Origin: Rutpela maculata
Taxonomy: Eukaryota; Arthropoda; Insecta; Coleoptera; Cerambycidae
Direction: 5' to 3'
NCBI GenBank assembly: GCA_936432065.2
Contig: OW386292.2
Coordinates: forward strand, 123,811,639 to 123,875,638
Length of the DNA: 64,000 bases
The notes beneath the pieces are model-generated. The model had not been told where the DNA came from and did not search any database. It saw nothing but the letters and a program-made list of their open reading frames with translations. Shown piece after piece: positions 40,003 through 51,337 of this stretch (positions within the stretch are counted from its first letter, which is position 1; every line of letters starts with the position of its first letter). The translations under genes were made by a program, and so were the position numbers.

Positions 40003-41809
40003 CACGGCCGACTCTAGTTAACAGGCCGGGAATAAGGAAAACTGGCAACAATGCATGTGGTCCTTAGTTTCACTAAATTGCCATAGGTGTTTACGGCTGC
40101 TTTTGGTCGGCTCTTGTTTTAATTGCTGAAAATTCATATTTTTATTTTGTAACAATAGTGTAAGTGGCTTGCTAATTGAAGTGCATTTAGTTTAGATCGT
40201 GTGATATCAATTATAGGACGTTATGATAGTTTTAATCGAGTTTATACTCTGTTTAACAATGCGTGAACCGACCTAACCTAAAATGCCCAGACATTGTGTC
40301 GTACCAGGCTGTAAGACAAATAATTATACTTCCACAACGAAAACAGACGGTCCAAAGACCACATTTAGTTTAGTTTAGTTTCCGTAAGGACGATGAATTA
40401 AGAGAAAAATGGCTTATAGCTATTCCCCGAAAAGATTGGATACCATCAAAACATGCTGTTGTATGTTTGATCCCGGTGAGATTATTAAATTTGATAAATA
40501 TCTTTTACCAGATGGAACATTTAAAATGATTCCTTATAAACCAAAATTAAAAGAAAATACTGTCCCATCAATGTTTCCAAATTTGCCTAAATACTTATCT
40601 ACAAAAAAATCAGTCCGTCGACAAGATCCAGAAAGTAGGCGCGAAAATCAAATTCATCAACATGAAATTTTAATTCAAAACTTTGAGAAGTCGGATATTA
40701 TTGAAAATTACGAGGAGTTTATTAACGTTTTATCAAAAAAAAACAAAAATAATTGCTGGAATGTAAAAATTTTTACGAATAAAGTTGTATTTTATACGTT
40801 AAATTTTGATGCTGATATTGTTAGTATTGAAAATCAAATTTCAATTAATACTGACCTAATATAGACGAAGCAGTTAAAATTTGTATATTTGGATATGCAT
40901 CTCATGCACTAGCTAAAAAAATTTCTTGTAATATTTGCCTTTCACATATTGTTGAAAATAAAGGGAATTTTACTGGAAGTCAATATTTTGATTATCTACA
41001 ACGTGGTGGTCTATCAGTACCCACGAATAATATGACCATAATTTTATTTCGCATGTACACCATATTAGAACATATCATTAACAACAATAGTTTAGAAAAT
41101 CAAAAAGATTTTCTTATCAATCTAATTTTACATAGTCATAGTCAGATAATTTTTATTTAGATTTTTTAAACACGTGTATATTGACTATATTTTACGAATT
41201 ATTTCTTCAATATTTGCAAATTTACTTCTAAATAATTATGTAAAAACGCAGAATAATCGGGCACTTGAGCAAAGTAGATTAAAATCTCGGTTACGAACTA
41301 CTGAAAAAGATGTCAATAAAATGAAAAAACGAAAATTAGACACTTTCAAAATAGAAACCTATATGTATGACTACCAATTCAATTCCATATTCGTATTTTA
41401 ATATAATATAAAAATATGATATTTCGTATTATTAAAAAAGAATTATTTAACTCTTGTCGTTGGTTTTGCTGAACAATTAAACATCATTTTTTTTTGTGCA
41501 AAATTAGGCATAATTCTGTACAAAATATCGTGATGTTTAATTGACCGAGCAGAGATTTAAACTTCGATTGAAGCCTCAATTGATTAAACACATGAATGAT
41601 TTATAATCTGTATCCTAGCTAAACAAACGTATCATATAGAATCATGAATCAAAACGCATTATAAATAAATAAAATACAATTAAAACACGGCCGCCTATTA
41701 AATTTAGCTGCTGTAATGCAAACCAACCATCGCACATCGGACAACATCTTTACTTGTGTGCGATGTTGCCACCTATTACTTCGTGGCCTGTTAACTAGAG
41801 TCGACCGTG
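40003..41809 (+). mobile_element. P-superfamily DNA transposon remnant (THAP)
   Basis: The left end is CACGGCCGACTCTAGTTAAC, and the right end is the reverse complement of CACGGTCGACTCTAGTTAAC. A 7-bp duplication, CCAATGC, flanks it (39996-40002 and 41810-41816). It encodes a THAP-domain protein with its middle deleted. CA-starting TIRs and a 7-8 bp TSD fit the P superfamily. Confidence 0.8.
40283..41401 (+). pseudogene. THAP-domain P-element-like transposase, degenerate
   Basis: ATG 40283 begins MPRHCVVPGCKTN, the start of a THAP C2CH zinc domain. A stop near 40377 and a frameshift precede FRKDDELREKWLIAIPRKDW, and then SKHAVVC. After another shift the frame 40409-40861 reads PDGTFKMIPYKPKLKENTVP and SMFPNLPKYLSTKKSVRRQD. 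The P-like catalytic region is missing. From about 40870 another frame gives C-terminal-like text (YFDYLQRGGLSVPTNN). Internal deletion plus frameshifts make it non-functional. Confidence 0.65.
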
Positions 41810-41816
41810 CCAATGC

Positions 41817-42165
41817 AGTTGCTTTTTGTTTAATCACTCGCATTGAAATATGTAAAAAATGTCAAATATGATAAAAAAAATTGATATTTTTAAAATAGAT
41901 AGTGGTCATTTTTTGTATTTTATATGTACCATTGTTAACTGTTATCGGAGCTATAAAACTTGTCAAACTAGAAGCATATTTCAAATAGTAAAAAAAAAAA
42001 CAATTGTTATAGCTTTATGGGGTTATCAGCCAAAGAAACTATGTTAAAATGGAATGCCCTATATATTGGATCATTTCAGGAAGAACATAAAATTTATGAC
42101 AAAACCTTATTACCATTTTTTAAATTGGTTGAATATAAAAAGTTATTTCCGTGAAAATCTCCATA
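41817..42165. other. Spacer between P-like and mariner-like elements
   Basis: AT-rich, no gene recognised. Confidence 0.4.
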
Positions 42166-43204
42166 TACAGCGTGTTTCAGTTAACATTCCCACAGCCAAT
42201 ATTTCAGAAACTAATAAATATATTTTTATTCTGTAAGGGGTAATAGATTTCTATGGTTAATGCCTTCTTCAGGAAGTACAATTTACTATTATAACATTAT
42301 CAGCAGAGATGGTGGTGCAGTTTAAAAATATTTTTCGATCAAGGAAGGTTTTTAACATATGCCATTTGATTAAATATTAAACAAAATTGTTCTTATTCCA
42401 AAAAGTCAGATCTGCAGTAGTTTTTGAGTTATTTTAATTTTATTGAACTGTTTAATTTATTTTTAAATTGCTGTAACTTTTTTTTATTTTGGTTTTCGGA
42501 TGTAGGTTCTTAGTAACTTTTTTGCCTGCTATACGAGAATTATTTACTGGTGGGAAATTTTTTTCAATAGCACTTCCGATTTTACCCGAAATTACTTTAA
42601 ATTGAGGAATTGAAATTAAAACAATTGAATAATTTGTTTATTCATAAAAACTATCAGAAGTTTAATTTTCGTTTGAGCGTGTGACATTTTAAGAATCCGT
42701 TTGTAAAATTTGTCCAAAACATGGCCCACACCAATGTTGACAAAGTTAATGTTATTAATTTATGGAAAATGCAATAAAAATGCAAAAGCAGCCAAACGTA
42801 TATATCAAATACAATTTCCAAAGACCATAACCTGATCGCAAGACTATTTCCAATCTGTGTAACAACTTATTATAATATGGTAGTTTCAAAAAGTTGAATT
42901 GTGAAAGAACGCAAACAGCAAGAACCCACGAGAATAGGGCTTTAGTTTTACAAACCGTTAACAATGATCCCCACTCATCATTGCGACAAATAAGAGCCTC
43001 CACTATCGTATCACTATTGTCGTGCCAAAGAATCTTAAAAGAAAATAAGTACTTTCCATATAAACCACAATTATTACATCATTTACTGCCTACGGACTAT
43101 GATCGTCGCTTAACCTCCCTTGCTGACTTATTGTTCTTTATGAAGGAAATTGTAATTTCCTTAAAAATGTACTATGGAGTGACAAAAGTAAGTTTCACAG
43201 TAAC

Positions 43205-46200
43205 CAGGGTTGGCATGATTAAAACAAAATGTTTTAAACAAAGTGTTTAAAACATCGCACTGTGTTTTAAAGAAATGTTTAAAACATATTTATGTCACAG
43301 AGACTCATTGTGTGGAAGAGGAAATTAAGCATATAAACTTATACCCGTACTTTCTAGCAGACTTTTTCTGTCGTAACTCCAGCGGAGGCGGGGGTGTAGC
43401 TATATTTGTCAAGGACGGTCTTGATGCAATCGCAAAAGAGTGCAGTGTAAAAAAAGAAGAATCTTACTTCGAATATGCTCTAATCGAGATCAGCTTAAAC
43501 ATCAAAAATAAGATAAAAGTCGGGTGCATCTATAGAGCTCCCGATTACTCCAATTATAACAAATTCTTAAACTGTATGTGCGATCTCTTACATGTAGCTT
43601 TTAATACTAACACTATAAACATCATATGTGGTGACTTCAATATAAATCTAGATGATAAGTGTATTAATAGGCATGGTAGGGAATTTTCTAACTTAGGTCA
43701 TTCGGGCTCAATGTATGCATAACTGAGCATACTCGTGTAACAAACAATTCAAAAACTATTATTGACAATATATTTTGTAATATTGATTCACTATTGTTAA
43801 ATCCTACTGTTGTATGCTGTGATATCTCTGACCATTTTTTGCAGCATATTACTTATAACTATGATCTTATTGAGAAAATAGAGGTTCATCCTGAGATTAG
43901 GTTCAGAAGATCCTTTAATAATTTGAATAATATAGCCAAATTTAATCACTTATTATCTCTTGAGAAGTGGGATTTTTTGAACACTGATGAAAACAGTAAC
44001 ATTAAATTCGAACATTTCTATTATATATTTCTCAGGCTTATGGATTGTGCTTTCCCGCTTGAACCTGTCACTATCCATAAGAAGTCTGGCCCTAGTAAAC
44101 CTTGGATTACCCAACAACTGATTGATGAGGGTAAACTTGTCAGAGATGTATTCAAATTATATAAAGAAACTATGGATGAAAATGTCCTTATTCGTTATAA
44201 TATTTTAAAGAAAAACCACTCGGTGCATATAAAAACGGCTAAAAAAACTATTATAATTCACTAATATTAAACTCCAGTAATAAATCTACCACAGCCTGGA
44301 AAATAATAAATGGTCAAGTGAAAAACAGGAAATCACATAATATACCTTCATGCCTGCTGGATGACACAGGGCGCAATATTAGTAATTATCATGATGCTAC
44401 TCAAGCTTTCAATGATTATTTTATAAACTCTATAAACGATTTAACAAAAGATCTGTCTGTAAATCGGCAGGCTGTCTCTGAAATTCGTGAAAAGACATTC
44501 TTCTTATTTCCTATTACAGCTCATGAAGTTCATTCAATATTAATGAAAATATCCAACAAGCATTCTGCACGTTATGATGAGATACCCTGTTCGCTTCTAA
44601 TCAAAGTCGCTGATCACATCACTAAACGCTTATTGTCCCAATCTACAAAAAAGGTGATATATCACAGATCTCGAACTATAGAGGAATTGCCCTACTCTCG
44701 GCTCTCTCTAAATTATATGAAAATGCCTTTCATATTAGGCTTTCAAAATTCCTGGAAACAGAGAAAATCTTGTCAATTAACCAATTCGGTTTTAGGAGCA
44801 AATTATCGACTCAGGACGCGATTTTGGCAGTCTACAATTATATTCTGCAGAATTTTGAATGTAAAAACTAAATAGCGTGTATTCTATTTGATCTAAAACG
44901 TGCGTTTGACACGGTCAACACTGATTTACTATTGAACAAACTCTATAATTATGGCATACGTGGACCCGCCCTACTTTGGCTCTCCTCTTATTTACAAGGT
45001 CGGAGCCAAGAAGTTATTTTGAGAACTAATAATGTCACTTACAAGTCACTGCCCAAAACAATCCAAGTAGGGGTACCCAGGGGAGCGTATTGGGCCCCCT
45101 CTTATTTATTACTTTCATTAATGATATCTTCTCTTATTTCCCAGGTGGTTTTGTATCTCTCTTTGCAGATGATGCGTTAATAGCTGTGAGTTCGGAAGAT
45201 TTTAATGATCTGAGTAACACTGCAAATGATGTTATTCATATTATGATAAATTACTATCGGTATACAGGGTTTATCCTTAATGATCTCAAAACTGATCTCA
45301 TACTGTTCACTCCAAGAAAATTGTATGAAAGTATATTAGTAAAAATAAACAGTAAGAGTATTCAACAGAGCTCACAAGTTAAATTTCTTGGCTTATGTAT
45401 AGACTCGCATTTATCGTGGACTAACCAGATTGATGTCATACTGAAGAAATTATCAACTTCTTGCTTTGTCTTATGGCAGCTCAGAAATTATGTTTCAACT
45501 GACGTTTTAATAACATATTATTATGCTTATGTCTACTCCACATTGAACTAGGGTATCTTATGTTGGGGAAATTGTACAAGAGTTAATGAAGTTTTAATCC
45601 TCCAAAAAAGAATCTTAAGAACAATGACATTCAAAAGCTTTAGATACTCCTGCAGAGACCTATTTAAGCAATTAAACCTCCTAACTATAACGAATATATA
45701 CATCCTAAATTGCGTTTGCTATGTTAAGTCACATCCTGATCAGTTTACACTTACCAGAGACCTAAATTCGCCCTACAATTTTAGACCTACACTTAATATA
45801 GAAATACCGAGACATAGTTTGTCTATATCAGCAAATGGGCCGTTGATCATGGCCGTTAAGATATTTAATAAATTACCGACCTCTTTGAAGTCCTTACCTA
45901 CTTTTAATTTATTTAAATCGAGTGTTCGTAATATGCTGCAAAAATATAGTTTTTACTCTATTGGTGAATTTTTAAATTGTGACAATTTTGTCTTATGATT
46001 GATTGTACGTTTGTATTTTTGTATTGAATTGTATTTTTGCTGTTTTACACTATATTTTATTATTTTTTCCTTTTTAACTACTGTTAAACCTGAAATTTTT
46101 CTATTTTTGGCTTGTATTTTTATTAACAATTTTGTGACAATATTCTACACTTGTATCTACAAGTCTTATGAAAATAAAGTCTATTATTATTATTATTATT

Positions 46201-46624
46201 ATTTAATACAAAATGCAATGTTTTAAACAAGTGTTTAAAACACAGTTTAAAACACAGTGCGATGTTTTAAATAAATGTATTATTTTGGAGTTTGCGGAAA
46301 AGCAGGAAAACTGCCGATGATGGTCCATTCCGATATAGTGGTTACGTGCACTAAACTGAGCATTTTATTTGCAGAGTGCTGTAAAATCTGTTTAAGAGCG
46401 CCATCTGACATCAACTAGTAGTAACAAACATAGTGTGCCTGGCACCATTTAATTTTTGTTGAATATAGTTTTAAACGTTTTAAACCTGTTTTAAACACGT
46501 TTTAAACATACCTTCAAAAATTAAAAAAAAAACCTGTTTTAAACAAAAAAAAAAAACTGTTCAAAACAAAAAAAACTGTTTTTTTGTTTAAAATGAAAGA
46601 AAAACTGTTTTTTTTCCAACCCTG
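43205..46624. mobile_element. hAT element with a LINE inserted inside it
   Basis: The ends are CAGGGTTGG and CCAACCCTG with a perfect 8-bp duplication, ACAGTAAC (43197-43204 and 46625-46632). Subterminal DNA is packed with GTTTAAAAC-type repeats in both orientations. Without the LINE the hAT part is about 0.5 kb and non-coding. Confidence 0.9.
43285..46205 (+). mobile_element. 5'-truncated LINE within the hAT element
   Basis: The sequence begins inside the endonuclease domain (YVTETHCVEEEI) and runs through GGVAIFVKDGL, CIYRAPD and CGDFNINLD. Reverse transcriptase motifs follow with frameshifts: LFDLKRAFDTVNTDLL near 44885-44930, VGVPRGAYWAPSY and SLFADDALIAV near 45155. The C-terminal region reaches 45998. 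The 3' end is AATAAAGTCT plus ATT repeats near 46178-46203. 5' truncation and several shifts show a dead copy of the same general class as the 15190 LINE. Confidence 0.8.
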
Positions 46625-47144
46625 ACAGTAACGGCACAATTACAAAACATAACTGTAGATATTGGTCGGAAAACAACCCAAGATGGATGATTCGAACAAG
46701 AAACCAAACTGTGTTCAGCATAAATGTATGGTGTGGTTTTTTAAATGGTTATATTATAGGTCCATTTCTATACCATGAAAATTTAACCGGTGTGCGTGAT
46801 TTAAGATTTTTAGAAAATGAGTTACCAAGACTTTTACAGAATGTTCCCCACAACAGAGCTGAAATTTGGCTTCAATAAGATGGCGCCCCACCCCACAACT
46901 CTAGTACTGTTGTAAATTATTTGAATGACACGTTTCCAAGGAGCTGGATTGGCACCTCAGGACCGGTTAGATGGCCTACGCGTTCTCCAGACTTGACCCC
47001 CTCTGGACTTATCTTGTGGGGATATTTAAAAAGTAAAGTATATCAAGAGCCAATAGAAGATATGGAAGAGTTATACAATAAAATCTACGCTTGTACTGGT
47101 TTAATTAATAGACATACATCATTAATGACATGTAACGAGTAGAA

Positions 47145-47184
47145 ACAATGCAAGAAGAGAAAATAAATAAATAAGAGTGAGGAT
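47145..47184 (-). mobile_element. Tail end of the LINE fragment that continues at 50200
   Basis: Short AT-rich sequence ending with GTGAGGAT, which is duplicated at 50200-50207. It joins in sequence to the LINE fragment after the intervening transposon is removed. Confidence 0.5.
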
Positions 47185-50100
47185 TAGGGTGGCCCATCTT
47201 TTTCGAAATCGAAATTTTTTATTTCTCACCCCTGCAAATGGTTCCATTTGAAGAAAAAACAGTCCCCTCAAAATATTATTGAGGCAAATTAAAGGCAAGA
47301 ATGCATTATTATGCAATAATAAAAGTAAATGGAATTATTTACATTCTTTGGTTGATGCATTGTTTTTTTTTTTTAATCAGCAACATTTATCTTTAGAATG
47401 ACTAATCAAGTCATACAAATATCAAAGAGATTATCTGTTGTGACTATGACATGTGTCATACTACTGTAAATTCGTAGTCTAAGAAAACTAGACTAGAAGT
47501 TTTTGAAATAAAACTCTCGTTTTATCTTTGTGTATTTTATTATGAAACGTTTTTTTCATACATAGTACCAAATATTATCCTAAATCTACAAGACATATAG
47601 TAATAAAAACAATATTTTTTGCACTAGGCCAAAGCATGCGACAGGGTTTCTTTTTTTACATTTGGAAACTGTGATTTATAATCATTTACAACTTGGAGTA
47701 AAAACTGTTTTTGGTCTTCATTTTTTGTTAAAATGTCATTATAGTCAGTAATAAGTTTGATTCCTCTCTCAGCGGCATCATTTACAACTTTAATTTTGTT
47801 TACAATATTGAAACATCGGGTATAACTTTCATTTTCCCTCCATGTTGTTGGATCATTTTCCAAAAATTCCATAGACAAACCTAATTTTTGAAAAAACTGT
47901 TTAGTGTTCTCGCATATGAAGTCCTGAATTTCCTTGTTTTCAACGTCAGTAATGTTACTAATCATAAGTCGTTTAATACCCTCTTGATTTGGTGCTTTCC
48001 TGTTCAAAGCTTTAACCATTTCTCTTTTAGTGGTAACTGAAATATCGTCATCAAAGAAAGATAAGCCAACATTTACTGAATTAAGGTACCACAAATGGTT
48101 CACTATTTTCCTACTTGCGGCTTGAGATATTTCTTTGTCAATATTTTGATAATTAATGAGTTCTTTACAAAAGTCTAAGTCATGAAGCGGTGCTTTACTA
48201 GCAAATGACGCTGTAAACCAGGACTTTACATAAACCTTTACAATAAAGAGACATATATTTTCAATACCTATTTTTCTTTTTTAGTTAGTTGGAACTGATC
48301 TTGGAAAAAAAATATTTTTAGACAGTAAATGGCTTTGGCCATCCAACGTGCATGATGAAATGCCCCTGGTTGATAGAATGTCGTGTGAGCGGGCTCTTCT
48401 TCAACAAAAAGTTTAGAAAGCATTAAAAGTTCTTTATAATCATCACGAGGCTGTTGCAAAGTTAAAGCTGCATTTAGAAACTTTACAATTTCGGTTTTAA
48501 CTGGTTGTAAAATGTGTTTAATTTTTGATACCTGAAATCCAGTTTTTAGTTTATTTTGATCTATTTTAGGCCAAAATTCCCTAAAACGTTTAAATAGTGG
48601 CACATTTGGACCAGATGAGGAAGGCATTTTTGTGTCAAACACACTTCTCAAAACCACTTCAAAAATATGATGTCTACAAGGAAAATATAGAATATCTCTT
48701 TCTAATTTTTATTGCAATAGTGTGGCTGCCCCATTTATATAACCCATATTTGATGCTGTTGTATCACAACACAAAGCTATTACCTTTTCGTCCAAATTCC
48801 ATTCACAAAGCACATCATAAACTGCTTCAGTCTGTTCTCTTCCAGTTGAATTAGGCAAAGCTGGTACTCCAAGTAGTTGTTCAATATCTCCACTAGTAAC
48901 TAAGATAGCAAGTCTATCGATATTTCCCATTCCAGTGAGAGAAGGTAAAAGTTTTCCATCCCAATGGATGACTGGGGCCGGCAATTCAGAATTACCGAAG
49001 GCAGTTTTTAATATTTCAGCTCTTTCTTCGCGGATGCGTTGTCTAGAGCGCTGAAGTGTGGTTCTGCTGATGGACAAAGATGTGGTGTCATGTCCTAGTG
49101 CTTCTGCTACTGCCGTCAAAATATGGACTCCATACCTGTCGCTTATTTTGCAAGCATCAAATGCAGTGGCTATTTTTGGTGTGATGATGTTACATGTTCC
49201 ATACAATCTCCTCTTTTTTGGCTGTGACGGGCCAGGCTGGTCTTGTAACAACTCTTCTTGGGCTTCGATTATTTCATCTTCATTTTCGTTGGAGTCGGCT
49301 GAATTACTACTTGATGATGGACAGGTGACTGTTTCCTCTAATCTAGCTTTTTCTTGTTGACTTCGTTGCATTCGTTCGGATAATTTCTGTAATTTCTCCT
49401 CAGCTGATTTTTCTTGAGAAGCAAATTGGTAATCAATACCATGCATAAATCCAGGACGTCCCTTTTTTCTTTGGTTAATTAAAAACTGCTTATCTTCATC
49501 TATTTTCATTAACTCCAATGCATTTGCATGAGAAATGTCAAAAAGATCATCCAATTTTTCAACGAAATTTTTTTCTTTACTCCCACACTGGCCCTTTTAG
49601 CCGATTTTTGTAAGTTCCTCCACTCTGCATAAAGTTTATCTAGTTGTTTAACACAATGAAAATCCTGACGTGTCGGAATGCGAGCTTTATCCCAAAAATC
49701 TGACACCTCTTTTATTGTTAATTTAGCACTTTCATGTACACTTAGCTTCACTTCACGAATGTTATAAAAGAGCACTTGTAATACTTGTCTATTAGACGGT
49801 ATCCTTTCGTAAGGATCTAACATCAGCCATCGTTAAATGTTTTTTCAAAAAGGAACGTATGCTAGAACTTATAATGTCACCACTGTAAAACACAATTGCA
49901 AACTGACATAAAAACCTACCGTAGGTGCATTATATTTCCAAACTTCCAAAACAAATAATTTCTAGGAAATAATTACACCAATAAAACATTATGAGAAAAG
50001 AGGTAGATATTTGTATTTTAAGTAAAATTTAAGTGTATTACCGTGATAAAATCTTATCTGACTGCGGCATGGGTTACCGTTCACCGAATTATCTGAAACT

Positions 50101-50199
50101 TTGACATAAATTATTCCTAGTATAATAGTATATTTTCGTGGGGTGAGACTTAAAAAATACGCAAAAAAAATTCACCCCCTATAGAGATGGGCCACCCTA
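47185..50199 (-). mobile_element. Autonomous-length DNA transposon, 8-bp TSD, hAT-like transposase
   Basis: The TIRs are TAGGGTGGCCCATCT and its complement. The perfect 8-bp duplication GTGAGGAT lies at 47177-47184 and 50200-50207. The only coding region is the broken transposase-like gene on the - strand. The terminal sequence differs from the CAGGG ends of the other hAT elements here. The subterminal GGGGTGAATTTTTT of the right end is echoed at the left. Confidence 0.85.
47624..49823 (-). pseudogene. hAT-like transposase of an unfamiliar family, three breaks
   Basis: Starts MLDPYERIPSNRQVLQVLFY at 49823. A one-base shift near 49555 leads to the main frame (49554-48709) with a K/E/S-rich linker, then LYGTCNIITPKIATAFDACK. 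The motif HWDGKLLPSLTG offers a first acidic residue and CCDTTASNMGYING a second. After an in-frame TAA near 48709 the frame continues with CRHHIFEVVLRSVFD and AFHHARWMAKAIY, like the CxxH and RW landmarks of hAT transposases. A further shift near 48268 leads to 48103-47624, with NDAAERGIKLITDYN as a candidate final acidic residue. Total about 730 residues. The hAT-like assignment is inference. No BED finger is seen. Confidence 0.6.
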
Positions 50200-50207
50200 G
50201 TGAGGAT

Positions 50208-50960
50208 ATACACATAAGTAGAACAAATACGTTAAAGTAGGCACATAAAATAGAATATAACATAGATGCTAAGCAATTACATTCATTAAAGAATGTAGAA
50301 GAGGTGTACTTCACATTAACTCTTTCATTTAAATATTCGTTCACAGAGTAGAAACAGTTTCTCAAGAAAAACGATTTCATTCTTTTAAAGCAGTGGAAAT
50401 TCAAAGATATCATTCTAAAAGGCAGCTTATTATCTAAATCTATATTAATCGAATTTTTCTGACATCGGTAATCTGAATCGAGGCTTTTTATTAGATAACC
50501 AGATCTTTTCGGGTAATTATGAGAATTTGACTGTATGTCATAGTCATTAATGTTTTTATGGATATCTAATAAAGTGGAGTAAATAAAAATGGATGGAAGA
50601 GGCATTATGCCAAAACTGACGAAAAAGGATAACAATGATCCCTTATATCAGCATCTGCCATTATTCTCACCACTTTTTTTTGCAAACGAAAAATTGTTTG
50701 TGCACTGTATGAATTTCCACAAAGTACAGTAGGTACTAGAAGTTAGATGACTATGGAATAAGGAAAAGTATGTAGATTTAAAAATATCAAAATTCAATAT
50801 ACTCCTCAACTGACGTATGGGGAAGATCACACTGGCGAGTTTTAATTGTTCTACATGACTGGGCCAATTTAGTTTGTCATCCAGGATGATACCCACCGCT
50901 AAAACCTTGCGTAATATCCGTTGTGTGAAGAAAATATAAGTTTTTGAGTTTTTTGCTGAT
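50208..50960 (-). pseudogene. LINE fragment: end of reverse transcriptase
   Basis: The - strand reads MGIILDDKLNWPSHVEQLKL from 50896 and, after breaks, NSHNYPKRSGYLIK and YSVNEYLNE to about 50290. These are the C-terminal landmarks of LINE ORF2 proteins. The fragment was entered by the transposon at 47185-50199. Confidence 0.7.
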
Positions 50961-51299
50961 TTAGCTTTAGTCTATAAGCAGGGGCGGATTTAGCAATAGG
51001 CATAGTAGGCACGTGCCTAGGGCAGCAGCAAGATGAGGATGGCAAAATTCAGGTCGGGAATATAAAAAACGACGATTGTAGCAGGAGCAGAGAAAAGATA
51101 AACTATACAGAAGCGAAAACTATAAGGCTCATGATATAGGACCGAGTTTGAGGGCGTATATACCATATCCGCCATGTTCTAACCACCCGTCGGTGGAAAA
51201 CTATCGATAGTATCGATAGTTTTGGACTATATCGAAACTATCGATAAACTATCGGTACTTTTTATGGTTCGATTTTGTTTTTTTATATATTATGACCTG
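50961..51299. other. Truncated hAT MITE end and TATCGATA cluster
   Basis: CAGGGGCGGATTTAGC at about 50982 looks like the left terminus of a hAT MITE; no partner was found. At 51195-51260 the 8-mer TATCGATA and close variants recur several times in both orientations. No gene is present. Confidence 0.5.
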
Positions 51300-51304
51300 G
51301 CGAC

Positions 51305-51337
<33 letters not shown>

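Larger units (their letters stand above)
42721..47142 (+). pseudogene. Tc1/mariner-type transposase, split by a hAT insertion
   Basis: ATG 42721 starts MAHTNVDKVN, and a 2-bp loss soon shifts the frame. The helix-turn-helix part, the LLPTDYDRRLT block and the first catalytic motif (LWSDKSKF, about 43167-43190) come before the hAT element at 43205. After it the frame resumes with the WCGFLNGYIIGPFLYHENLT block, the second Asp in Q(D)GAPPHNSS (preceded by a stop at 46876) and the third in TRSPDLTP. The C-terminus ends CNE at 47142. All three acidic positions survive, unlike copy 1, but the frame is broken. Confidence 0.75.
42166..47144 (+). mobile_element. Tc1/mariner-type element with long TIRs, copy 2
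   Basis: The left arm starts TACAGCGTGTTTCAGTTAAC and continues CCCACAGCCAATATTTC, colinear with the left arm of copy 1 at 7420-7870. The transposase pseudogene (42721-47142) is complete in length but split by a hAT element. No right arm follows; the sequence passes into a LINE fragment near 47145, so the 3' end is truncated. Confidence 0.75.
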
